From NCBI GenBank assembly GCA_964407525.1, contig CAYOWC010000304.1, positions 1 through 5,827 on the forward strand: a stretch of 5,827 nucleotides of DNA. The letters are read 5' to 3'. Made by a program: the position numbers and the translations under genes. Source of the stretch: DUZB01 sp964407525 (lineage in GTDB: Bacteria; Desulfobacterota; DSM-4660; Desulfatiglandales; Desulfatiglandaceae). Positions 1-5,750 of the stretch are shown one piece after another (the stretch's first letter is position 1; each line of letters starts with the position of its first letter). Below the pieces are notes generated by a model. That model saw nothing but the letters and a program-made list of their open reading frames with translations. It was not told the DNA's origin and ran no database searches.

Positions 1-81
1 GTAGTACGGTTTGGCCGGCAGGCCTTTCACGATGGGCTTTCTCGATTCGATTATCCTATTTATCAAATTATTTTCATTCAT
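1..81 (-). CDS. N-terminal fragment of an unidentified protein, cut by the window edge
   Basis: An ATG at 79-81 on the minus strand opens a frame that stays open for 27 codons to the window edge (MNENNLINRIIESRKPIVKG and onward). An AGG lies 8 nt upstream (90-92) as a weak ribosome-binding site, and a second in-frame ATG lies at 75-77. The AT-rich first codons followed by a more GC-rich body are typical of a genuine gene start. The frame is co-directional with the operon, about 220 bp after its last stop codon, so it could be a distal gene of the same transcript or a separate unit. Too little is visible to name a family, and a chance open frame of this length cannot be excluded. Confidence 0.4.
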   Translation of the reverse strand, partial: MNENNLINRIIESRKPIVKGLPAKPYY

Positions 82-303
82 TATTAGAACCTGTTATGCT
101 AATTTATTAAATTATCACCTCAAGAGGAAGTGCTTATTCTTCTGTACTGGAAGACACTCTGATTTAAATGCCTAAAATGCCTAAAATTTAAAGTGCCTAA
201 AGTTATGGAAATTTGCGACTCTTAATATATGGATCGTCTTCACGAAGCCTCACAGGAACGGTAACAGTTTGCTTAGCCAAACATTTTAGGCACTTTAGGC
301 ATT
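82..303. other. Intergenic region downstream of the operon
   Basis: No coding frame is supported here. The region holds the two nonamer clusters described separately and, between them, a small perfect hairpin (GTTTG at 267-271 pairing with CAAAC at 278-282 around a 6-nt loop). No GC-rich stem followed by a T-run was found on the minus strand, so I do not call an intrinsic terminator. Confidence 0.6.
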
Positions 304-320
304 TTAGCTCACTTTAGGCA
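169..320. repeat. Inverted clusters of a 9-bp unit (TGCCTAAAA / TTTAGGCA)
   Basis: The left cluster carries TGCCTAAA at 169, 178 and 194. The right cluster carries its reverse complement TTTAGGCA at 285, 294 and 313. The first two units in each cluster are exactly 9 bp apart; the third is offset (16 and 19 bp). The clusters face each other across about 83 bp, so a long imperfect hairpin or cruciform could form. The right cluster enters the end of the last operon gene: its final codons (M-P-K-V-S-stop) are read from a repeat unit and the spacer after it, and the stop codon at 304-306 lies between units. Role unknown: transcript 3'-end structure, protein binding site or a mobile repeat family are all possible. 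Confidence 0.85.
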
Positions 321-1806
321 TTTTCTTAATATAATCTATATGCGTCAGGCAGTCAGTACGTCCTACAAGTTCTTTAAGGCTCGTCATCCCCAGTTTTCTC
401 AGGATTCGGATCAATTCCGTTCGCCATGCCAGAAACATATTGACAATGCGCTGTGTGCCCCATTCCATCCGGATCAATTCCATTAACTCCGCATCCGTCG
501 TGGCGATCCCCCTTGCGCAACCCCTGCCACTTTCACATTTGTGGCAACGGATACATTCCAGGGCTACCAGATCCGCTGTGCCGGTGCAGATCCCGTCCGC
601 TCCAAGGGCAATGGCCTTGGCCACGTCGTGGGGATTCCTGATGCCGCCGCTGGCAATCACCGTCAATTTATCCCTGACTCCTTCTTCTGTTAGAAACTGA
701 TGCACCTTCGGCAAGGCATATTCCAGGGGCATGGCAATATTTTTTTTAGCAATGTCGGGCGCAGCACCCGTGCCGCCGTAACTTCCGTCAAGATGAATAA
801 TATGTGCGCCCGCATAGTAACTGCCCACAGCAACCATATCCACATCCGTCGGCGTTGAAACCTTTACGGAAACGAGGGCCTTTGGATTCATCGCTTTAAT
901 CCAGTCCACATGCTTCTTATGATCTTCCACCGAATAGACGCTGTGAAAGGGAAAAGGCGAGAACAGGGGATATCCCACCACGGCTTCTCTCATCCTGGCT
1001 ACACCGGGGGTAACCTTATCCCCGAGGAGATGGCCTCCCAGACCCGGTTTTGCCCCCTGGGCATATTTGAATTCTACAATCTTGACGCGCTGTATCGTCT
1101 CTTCTCGAACACCGAAAAGGCCCGTCGCAACCTGCGTAATCACATGGTCGTCATAGGGTTTCAACTCGTCCGGATATCCTCCCTCGCCGGTACAGCAGAA
1201 GGTACCCAGGGCCACAGCCGCCTTGATCCTGCTGAGCATGGTTGTAATGCTTACGGAACCGTAAGACATACCGCCCCCGTAGAAAGGGACTTTTATTCTT
1301 ACCCTGTGTGCATTATCATTCCGCCTGTTCAACACCACCCCCAGGTCAAACTCGTCATCGGGGATCTCTGCAACAGCCTTTACCTTCTTTTTGAAGACAA
1401 TGCGCAGCTTATCGAACCCCCCTCCGGAAGCCCCGAGTTTGTATTCCAGCCCTTTTTCAGGAACTTTTCCAAACTCCGCCATATGCCAGGTGGATGCCAG
1501 GAGATCCGCAGGCCATCGGGCATCACCCAACCCATCAAAATTGGGATTTCTTCGCAAGGTGAGCGCGCCTTCCGGACACGCCTTGTGACAGGGATCCGGA
1601 CAGTCATTCCCCACACAAAGGTGATGGTTTTCAATGAAAACCTTTCCTCTCCTTACAACATGGACCTCGTAAGGGCACAATTCCACACATTTCCCACAGG
1701 CAGTACAGGCGCTGGATCTGTGCAGCCGGTATTTTCCTATGGGATTCTTGAAACGGGACGGCGTACGAACCACCCCCGGTAATTGATACGATTCCGCTTT
1801 ATTCAA
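304..1806 (-). CDS. Ferredoxin / glutamate synthase-like FMN-binding protein (motif-intact paralog)
   Basis: Predicted FMN and Fe-S oxidoreductase of the standalone glutamate-synthase alpha-domain (GltB2-like) family, about 500 residues as is usual for it. From the TTG start at 1804-1806: ferredoxin motif C34-x2-C37-x2-C40-x3-CP; an unusual second motif C64-x4-C69-x3-C73-x3-CP; then the FMN barrel with PFYGGGMSYGS (about 174-184), GEGGYPDEL (207-215), AQGAKPGLGGHLLGDK (249-264), SVKV (313-316), DGSYGGTGAAP (340-350) and ASGGIRNPHDVAKA (385-398). A C-terminal C418-x2-C421-x2-C424-x5-C430 lies where glutamate synthases bind a [3Fe-4S] cluster. No glutaminase domain and no NADPH domain are present. 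Start: GAGGAGGG (1815-1822) sits 8 nt before TTG, overlapping the upstream gene by 8 bp; GTG at 1810-1812 is too close to that site, and ATG at 1825-1827 or 1906-1908 would give much longer overlaps. Family is sure; substrate is not. It may feed electrons to MetVF. Confidence 0.92.
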   Translation of the reverse strand: MNKAESYQLPGVVRTPSRFKNPIGKYRLHRSSACTACGKCVELCPYEVHVVRRGKVFIENHHLCVGNDCPDPCHKACPEGALTLRRNPNFDGLGDARWPADLLASTWHMAEFGKVPEKGLEYKLGASGGGFDKLRIVFKKKVKAVAEIPDDEFDLGVVLNRRNDNAHRVRIKVPFYGGGMSYGSVSITTMLSRIKAAVALGTFCCTGEGGYPDELKPYDDHVITQVATGLFGVREETIQRVKIVEFKYAQGAKPGLGGHLLGDKVTPGVARMREAVVGYPLFSPFPFHSVYSVEDHKKHVDWIKAMNPKALVSVKVSTPTDVDMVAVGSYYAGAHIIHLDGSYGGTGAAPDIAKKNIAMPLEYALPKVHQFLTEEGVRDKLTVIASGGIRNPHDVAKAIALGADGICTGTADLVALECIRCHKCESGRGCARGIATTDAELMELIRMEWGTQRIVNMFLAWRTELIRILRKLGMTSLKELVGRTDCLTHIDYIKKMPKVS

Positions 1807-3196
1807 GTTCACATCCCTCCTCAACATCTCCCATGGAGCCAAAGGTTTTTTCGTCCAGGTCTTCAAAAAACATGGCCCGGCCAACTTCACCTCGCAGCCG
1901 TCGCGCATCCCTGATTCCCATGGCTCCCATTAATTCCAGGAGTTGATTATGCCAGGCGCCTACGAGATTCACCACCCTTGCAGCCACCCATCCGGAAGGC
2001 GCCTTTTCAATCTCCACCGGACACGAAAGTCCTTCCGTACAACGACGACACATTCTGCATTCCAGGGCAATCAGGGCGGGAAAATCAACGAACACCCCAT
2101 CAACACCACAAAGAATCGCTTTTGCAACATGCTCGGCAAGGGAAATCCCCCCGCTGGCAAGCAGCGTCATGGTATCGCGGATTTTTGCCTCCACAAGTTT
2201 CAGGTGAACACTTCGAATCCCTTCTTTCACATACCTCGCTTTGTCGTCCAGGAAAAGTCCGCTCATGCTTCCTTCCAGGTGGATAACCGAAATCCCCTCC
2301 TTTGCCAGGGAAACAGACCTTTCTTCCATCCCTTCCGCCATGGGAACCCTCACCGAAATAAGTAGAGAAGGATCTTTTTTTCTGATCACGCTTACTTTCG
2401 ATTTCCAGTCTTCACTCCAGGGGATTTCCACCAGCCTGGCGCCGGCCGGAATACGCTCTATATCATCATCTTCCGCTGAACATTCAGGCATCAAACTCGG
2501 TGCAAGTTCCGGTTTGATCCCATCCATCACATTCAATGGCGCACTGAAAAGAGACCCCAGTTTCCTGGCCGCAAGGGCCCACCCTGAAACAGTAGAGGGG
2601 GCTATAGAACCAAATGGAGGCATTCTCAGGATAATGGGCAACGGAATATCCACCAACGTCGTCCCGTTTTCTTCAAGACTGCCATCTTCAGACAAAATGA
2701 GATATTCCGGAGTTTCCCCAAGATCAATGGCCGTACTGATGTACTCCCGACCGTGGATACCGTCCCTTGTTGGTCTGACAATCTCCGACATATCCGTCCA
2801 CATGGAATCGAAGCCGGGGCCACTGAAAGGACCGGGATATCCGGCGCCTGAAACGGGAATCTTCCCTGTCTTGGCCTGCATCCACAGGTTGGCAATAATA
2901 TTGGGCGTCCAGTGGGAATCCCCCATCGCCTTAAACTCAGGATTGACCGATTTATGTATAAGCTGTGCAGGGCAACTCTGAACGCAACGAAGACAATTCA
3001 TGCACTGGTTGTCAATGGAATCGATCATCTGTTTTGCATGGAGGCCGCGGTTTTCATAAACGCCATAGACACACTTGGTCTTGACACACACTGCACACCG
3101 CAAACAGCCTTCTTCCCACGCAATAATTCCGGACTTTGAAACAGGTTCGAACCGGTGGGAAACTTCCTGTACGTGAATGACATACTTTGATGGCAT
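1799..3196 (-). CDS. Ferredoxin / glutamate synthase-like protein, degenerate FMN-domain paralog
   Basis: Protein of 465 residues with the same architecture as its downstream neighbour and alignable to it over nearly all its length. Cysteine motifs: C31-x2-C34-x2-C37-x4-C42, C65-x2-C68-x2-C71-x3-CP, and a C-terminal C380-x2-C383-x2-C386-x5-CP. It keeps VRPTRDGIHGREYIST (140-155), which I recall as a conserved segment of archaeal-type glutamate synthase-like proteins, and ASGGISLAEHVAKA (347-360). The FMN/substrate loops are gone: GEGG is replaced around residues 217-225, AQGAKPGxGG has no counterpart, and DGGTGAAP has become EGSMSGLFLDD (308-318). The barrel is shortened rather than frameshifted, so this looks like a maintained non-catalytic partner, not a pseudogene. 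Start ATG at 3194-3196 has AGGGAG 6 nt upstream and lies 10 bp after the metF stop; an in-frame ATG at 3254-3256 would overlap metF. Probable role: Fe-S electron relay and structural subunit of a heterodimer (inference). Confidence 0.9.
   Translation of the reverse strand: MPSKYVIHVQEVSHRFEPVSKSGIIAWEEGCLRCAVCVKTKCVYGVYENRGLHAKQMIDSIDNQCMNCLRCVQSCPAQLIHKSVNPEFKAMGDSHWTPNIIANLWMQAKTGKIPVSGAGYPGPFSGPGFDSMWTDMSEIVRPTRDGIHGREYISTAIDLGETPEYLILSEDGSLEENGTTLVDIPLPIILRMPPFGSIAPSTVSGWALAARKLGSLFSAPLNVMDGIKPELAPSLMPECSAEDDDIERIPAGARLVEIPWSEDWKSKVSVIRKKDPSLLISVRVPMAEGMEERSVSLAKEGISVIHLEGSMSGLFLDDKARYVKEGIRSVHLKLVEAKIRDTMTLLASGGISLAEHVAKAILCGVDGVFVDFPALIALECRMCRRCTEGLSCPVEIEKAPSGWVAARVVNLVGAWHNQLLELMGAMGIRDARRLRGEVGRAMFFEDLDEKTFGSMGDVEEGCELE
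1815..1822 (-). promoter_or_regulatory. Strong ribosome binding site fixing a TTG start
   Basis: The minus strand reads GAGGAGGG, a near-perfect anti-16S match, inside the last codons of the upstream paralog. Eight bases later comes TTG (1804-1806), in frame with the downstream FMN protein; the upstream stop TAA is at 1799-1801. This geometry implies translational coupling of the two paralogs and is the reason the TTG is preferred over the in-frame GTG and ATG codons further upstream. Confidence 0.65.
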
Positions 3197-3206
3197 AAGC
3201 AGCTCC

Positions 3207-4139
3207 CTACCCTTCCGCAAAAACGGGTCTCGGCAAGAGCCCCGCCCTTTCAGCAATTTCTTTCACGACCTCTTCCCACTCTATAGCCATGATATGCACA
3301 CCGTTAACACCTTCAAGCTCTTTGAGACGAGAAATGGTCTCAACGCAAATCGCAATACCTTCCTCACGCTGCTTTTCCTTGGCCACCCCTTCCATTCTCT
3401 GGACAATTTCATCAGGGATGTCCATTCCCGCAACGCGGTTTTTCATATATTTTGCCATGCCCGCTGATTTGAGAGGCGTAACTCCACCAAGAATAAAACC
3501 CTTTTCCGTCAAACCCCTGTCCCGGGCCATGGTAAGCCACGTCTCGAAACGATCCAGGTTGTAAATGCACTGGGTCTGAATAAAATCAGCGCCCGCCTTT
3601 ATTTTTTTGGCAAGCCTGACGACCCTGAATTCTTTCGGATCAGCAAAAGGGTTTGCTGCAGCTCCAATGAAAATATCAGGCGGCGTCGCTAGGGCATCAT
3701 TGTCTAGAATAACGCCTTTATCTCTCATATTTTTTACCACCTGGAGGAACTGCATGGAATCCAGATCGAAGACCCCTATGGCGTCGGGTTGATTGCCAAA
3801 GACCTGGTGATCTCCGGAAAGACAAAGGAGATTTCTTATGCCAAGAGCGGATGCTCCCAGGATGTCAGACTGGAGAGAAATCCTGTTTCGATCCCGTACA
3901 ACCATCTGGAGAACAGGCTCCAACCCAGCCTGTTTCAGCAGGGCACAGGCGGCGAGGCTGGACATACGGACGATGGCTGTCTGGTTATCTGTTACATTCA
4001 CCGCATCCACGTTCCCCCTGAGCAGTTCTCCTTTTTTCAAAACGACTTCCGGATCTGCCCCCTTGGGTGGCCCACATTCAGCGGTTACCGCAAATTCCCC
4101 GTTTTCAAGCACTCTTTTTAACTGGCTGCCGTTATTCAC
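3207..4139 (-). CDS. metF: 5,10-methylenetetrahydrofolate reductase
   Basis: Reduces 5,10-methylene-tetrahydrofolate to 5-methyl-tetrahydrofolate using FAD in a TIM barrel, the last reduction of the methyl branch of the Wood-Ljungdahl pathway and also the step supplying methyl groups for methionine. The 310-residue length fits the bacterial MetF family. By comparison with E. coli MetF, E21 in TAECGPPKG matches the catalytic Glu28, D110 in LSGDHQ matches Asp120, and Q190 in QTQCIYNLDRF matches Gln183. GGVTPLKSAGMAKYM (218-232) is the usual barrel segment late in the fold. Start is GTG at 4137-4139, sharing GTGA with the metV stop (4-bp overlap), with AGGGAGG 10 nt upstream. Pairing with metV marks the anaerobic form, which usually does not take electrons directly from NADH in MetF itself; the donor here is unknown but may be encoded by the flanking Fe-S genes. 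Confidence 0.97.
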   Translation of the reverse strand: MNNGSQLKRVLENGEFAVTAECGPPKGADPEVVLKKGELLRGNVDAVNVTDNQTAIVRMSSLAACALLKQAGLEPVLQMVVRDRNRISLQSDILGASALGIRNLLCLSGDHQVFGNQPDAIGVFDLDSMQFLQVVKNMRDKGVILDNDALATPPDIFIGAAANPFADPKEFRVVRLAKKIKAGADFIQTQCIYNLDRFETWLTMARDRGLTEKGFILGGVTPLKSAGMAKYMKNRVAGMDIPDEIVQRMEGVAKEKQREEGIAICVETISRLKELEGVNGVHIMAIEWEEVVKEIAERAGLLPRPVFAEG

Positions 4140-4804
4140 TTTTGTTGATCCTCCCTGATAATCTTTCTTGGACCTTTCCCCAGCTTTTTAGACCATTTTT
4201 TCGGAGGGTAGATATCCTCAAGTCTGTCAAGGGCATTGAATGCGGCTAACCGGTCGATAATGATTTGCCACGCACAGGGAACCTCGGGATCGACTTCGCA
4301 TCGGCCATCCACCGAACCGCCGCACGGACCGTTCAGGATCTGTTTGGCACATCGCGCCAGAGGACAAACCCCTCCAAAATAGTACAACATGCAATCGCCG
4401 CATCCGAGGCAGCTCTCCACCCACAATCCCTGGCTCTTCGTCTCCCCGAGAAACTCAGTGTTTAGTGCAGGAATAGCCGGCAATTCCTGATACATATCCG
4501 CAACAGCCTGGACCCCGGCGCCGCACCCGAGCGAGAGTACTGCATCATATGACCCAATCACATCATCCAGTCGAATAACAAACTCTTCCACACATTGCCT
4601 GTCTATGGTCATCTCTTCGATCAGGACGTCTTTGTCCTCCATCCGGGCTGCCATGCGAAGAGCGGAAGCCAGCATAGCCGTCTCCTTTTGCCCACCCGCG
4701 GCACATTCAGCCACGCACGACGCGCAGCCCAGAACCAGGATTTTCTTGAAAGGGGCAATCATTCCCCTTATCTCTTCCACCGGTTTCTGTTCAGCAGTTA
4801 TCAT
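4136..4804 (-). CDS. metV: MetV, cysteine-rich partner of methylene-THF reductase
   Basis: Member of the methylene-tetrahydrofolate reductase C-terminal-domain family (MetV), the small subunit that partners MetF in acetogens and many anaerobic C1 metabolisers. Residues 20-41 form a Rossmann-like first strand with a Cys cluster (VLGCASCVAEC, C27/C30/C34), and C94 sits in SLGCGAG. The diagnostic C-terminal block runs from about 130 to 179: ESCLGCGDCMLYYFGGVCP, then LNGPCGGSVDGRCEV and PCAW, with Cys 132, 135, 138, 147, 152, 161, 169 and 177. These are expected to bind Fe-S clusters or zinc and to carry electrons to the MetF flavin (family knowledge). The tail (200-222) is lysine/arginine-rich. 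ATG at 4802-4804 has AGGAG 9 nt upstream. The stop overlaps the metF start, consistent with equimolar production of a MetVF complex. Confidence 0.96.
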   Translation of the reverse strand: MITAEQKPVEEIRGMIAPFKKILVLGCASCVAECAAGGQKETAMLASALRMAARMEDKDVLIEEMTIDRQCVEEFVIRLDDVIGSYDAVLSLGCGAGVQAVADMYQELPAIPALNTEFLGETKSQGLWVESCLGCGDCMLYYFGGVCPLARCAKQILNGPCGGSVDGRCEVDPEVPCAWQIIIDRLAAFNALDRLEDIYPPKKWSKKLGKGPRKIIREDQQK

Positions 4805-4957
4805 AAACGCCTTCTCCTCTTAGTTTCTTGTTTCATCAAAAACGTGCAATTAGCTCTTAGCTTTTTTAGCCGTTAGCTTAAATACTTCCAATCGGCTGAT
4901 AGCATGTGGCTAATAGCTAACGGCTAACGGCTAACGGCTAACAGCTAATCGCATCTT
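4805..4957. repeat. Heptanucleotide tandem and inverted repeat between mvhD-like gene and metV
   Basis: The right half (4894-4949) is eight in-register heptads: GGCTGAT, AGCATGT, GGCTAAT, AGCTAAC, three GGCTAAC, AGCTAAT. The left half carries the same unit in reverse orientation: ATTAGCT (4849), CTTAGCT (4856), TTTAGCC (4865) and GTTAGCT (4872). The two arms can therefore fold into a long imperfect hairpin in the transcript between the first and second genes. Such heptad arrays resemble short tandem repeats known from cyanobacteria and other genomes. The metV ribosome-binding site (4814-4818) lies just beyond the structure on its 3' side in the mRNA. Confidence 0.88.
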
Positions 4958-5386
4958 TTAAGCCACATTCATTTTCTTCAGGACAGGGGAAGGTCTCAAT
5001 TCAGCAATATCACCCCTTATACCCTCTATTGTAGACGACAGGGATTCGGGATTCTCTTGTGATCCGTAAACAATCCCAATCCTTTTCTCTTCAAGACCGA
5101 TCTTTCCAATCAGTTCTCTTGCCTTTTCAACCCGCTTCCCTGCCCTTGAATTTCCCTCAAAATAGCGACACGTTCCTTTTGGGCAGGTAACCACATACGC
5201 CGCATCCGCAAATTCTTCCAGCGCCCTCAACAGGTGGAAAGAATCAAGTCGACCACTGCAGGGAAGAGGAAAAAGACGGATCGCCGCTCCATATTTTTTT
5301 TCGAGAATTCGACGCTCTACTTCATCTCCACCTGGAACGTTTTGACAATAAAAGAGCGCCAGAGTCAGTTCATATTTACCATTCAT
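4958..5386 (-). CDS. MvhD/FlpD-like iron-sulfur (delta) subunit of hydrogenase / heterodisulfide reductase
   Basis: Small [2Fe-2S] adaptor of the MvhD family, which normally docks a hydrogenase or dehydrogenase onto the flavoprotein HdrA in electron-bifurcating complexes. From ATG 5384-5386 it is 142 residues, the usual family length. Recognisable segments: FYCQNVPGGDEV (about 12-23, normally a CCNWC-type motif), PCSGRLD (42-48), and TCPKGTCRYFEGNSRAGKRV (67-86). Four cysteines remain (14, 43, 68, 73 in this numbering); the additional Cys of the canonical first motif is replaced by V/P. An upstream in-frame ATG (5417-5419) would add 11 residues but lacks a ribosome-binding site; the chosen start has only a weak AAAGG 12 nt upstream, so the start is uncertain. 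It is the first gene of the operon, right after the sigma-54 promoter. No HdrA is visible in the window, so its partner may be encoded elsewhere, or it may dock on MetVF or the FMN proteins. Confidence 0.87.
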   Translation of the reverse strand: MNGKYELTLALFYCQNVPGGDEVERRILEKKYGAAIRLFPLPCSGRLDSFHLLRALEEFADAAYVVTCPKGTCRYFEGNSRAGKRVEKARELIGKIGLEEKRIGIVYGSQENPESLSSTIEGIRGDIAELRPSPVLKKMNVA

Positions 5387-5417
5387 TTTCAATCTGTACC
5401 TTTCAATAGATGAAAGC

Positions 5418-5445
5418 ATTCACGGTTGTCGATTCACAGTTCACA
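5418..5445. repeat. Four degenerate heptads at the predicted transcription start
   Basis: Plus-strand reading gives ATTCACG, GTTGTCG, ATTCACA and GTTCACA, contiguous and in register (consensus RTTCACR, the second unit being divergent). The tract covers the expected start of transcription from the sigma-54 promoter and the beginning of the 5' leader. It is a different sequence from the heptad array after this gene but has the same period. Confidence 0.6.
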
Positions 5446-5453
5446 GCAATGAC

Positions 5454-5469
5454 TGCAACTATGGTGCCA
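5454..5469 (-). promoter_or_regulatory. Sigma-54 (RpoN) promoter of the operon
   Basis: The minus strand reads TGGCAC-C-ATAG-TTGCA. It matches the sigma-54 consensus TGGCAC-R-N4-TTGCW at every defined base except R (C here), and has the obligatory GG (-24) and GC (-12) dinucleotides with exactly 10 bases between them. Transcription should start near 5443, giving a leader of about 57 nt to the preferred start codon of the MvhD-like gene. It is correctly oriented, upstream of the first gene and outside coding sequence. Sigma-54 promoters need an AAA+ activator bound upstream, so the operon is probably under conditional on/off control. The activator gene is not in this window. Confidence 0.75.
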
Positions 5470-5550
5470 TGACCAAATATCCTTCTATTTTCACCCTATT
5501 TCCCATTTTTTTCCTCTGTAGATGGTTAAATTGACACGCTCATACTACAT

Positions 5551-5583
5551 TTTTGTCGAAAAAAACCTCCCCAAAAGACAAAA
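5551..5583. promoter_or_regulatory. Inverted repeat, candidate activator site
   Basis: TTTTGTC (5551-5557) and GACAAAA (5577-5583) form a perfect 7-bp inverted repeat separated by 19 bases. It lies roughly 110-140 bp upstream of the predicted sigma-54 start, which is the usual distance for enhancer-binding protein sites. The AT-rich sequence makes a chance occurrence possible. Confidence 0.35.
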
Positions 5584-5608
5584 TTGTACAAAAAGGCCAC
5601 TCACATAG
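5580..5608. repeat. 29-bp direct repeat, copy 1
   Basis: AAAATTGTAC...GGCCACTCACATAG matches 5751-5779 at 23 of 29 positions by eye, including the block GCCACTCACA. It contains the perfect palindrome TTGTACAA (5584-5591). It may be a regulatory site or the relic of a small repeat. Confidence 0.6.
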
Positions 5609-5750
5609 GACTATTTTATGGTACAGACCTTGCTTCAAGGTAGAAATAGTCAAAGGGCTAATAGAATTGCCTTCGTTAAACAGTCTCATTTTGAAAACAT
5701 AGCTGTGAGAGAGCTCTTGTCCACAGTCGGTTGGGTGGGTCCAGCCTCGA

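Noticed and set aside
267..282. Rho-independent terminator after the operon
   Set aside because: The hairpin has only a 5-bp stem and is not followed by a T-run on the minus strand.
910..1782. Long plus-strand frame opposite the FMN protein
   Set aside because: It lies entirely antisense to a well-supported conserved gene, and its translation resembles no protein family.
2241..2981. Plus-strand frame of about 246 codons opposite the degenerate paralog
   Set aside because: Antisense shadow of a conserved Fe-S protein; no family features of its own.
304..3196. Calling the two paralogs a classical glutamate synthase
   Set aside because: There is no class II glutaminase domain, no GXGXG domain and no GltD-like NADPH subunit in the window, and one paralog lacks the FMN/substrate loops.
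304..3196. N-methylglutamate synthase (MgsABC-type) linked to C1 metabolism
   Set aside because: Attractive because the FMN subunit is GltB2-like and the pathway feeds tetrahydrofolate, but MgsA- and MgsB-type subunits and the N-methylglutamate dehydrogenase genes are not visible here.
1799..3196. Pseudogene status for the upstream paralog
   Set aside because: The frame is intact, all cysteine motifs are retained and it has a proper ribosome-binding site, so the loss of FMN loops looks like specialisation rather than decay.
4894..4949. CRISPR array
   Set aside because: The units are 7 bp and contiguous, with no spacers.
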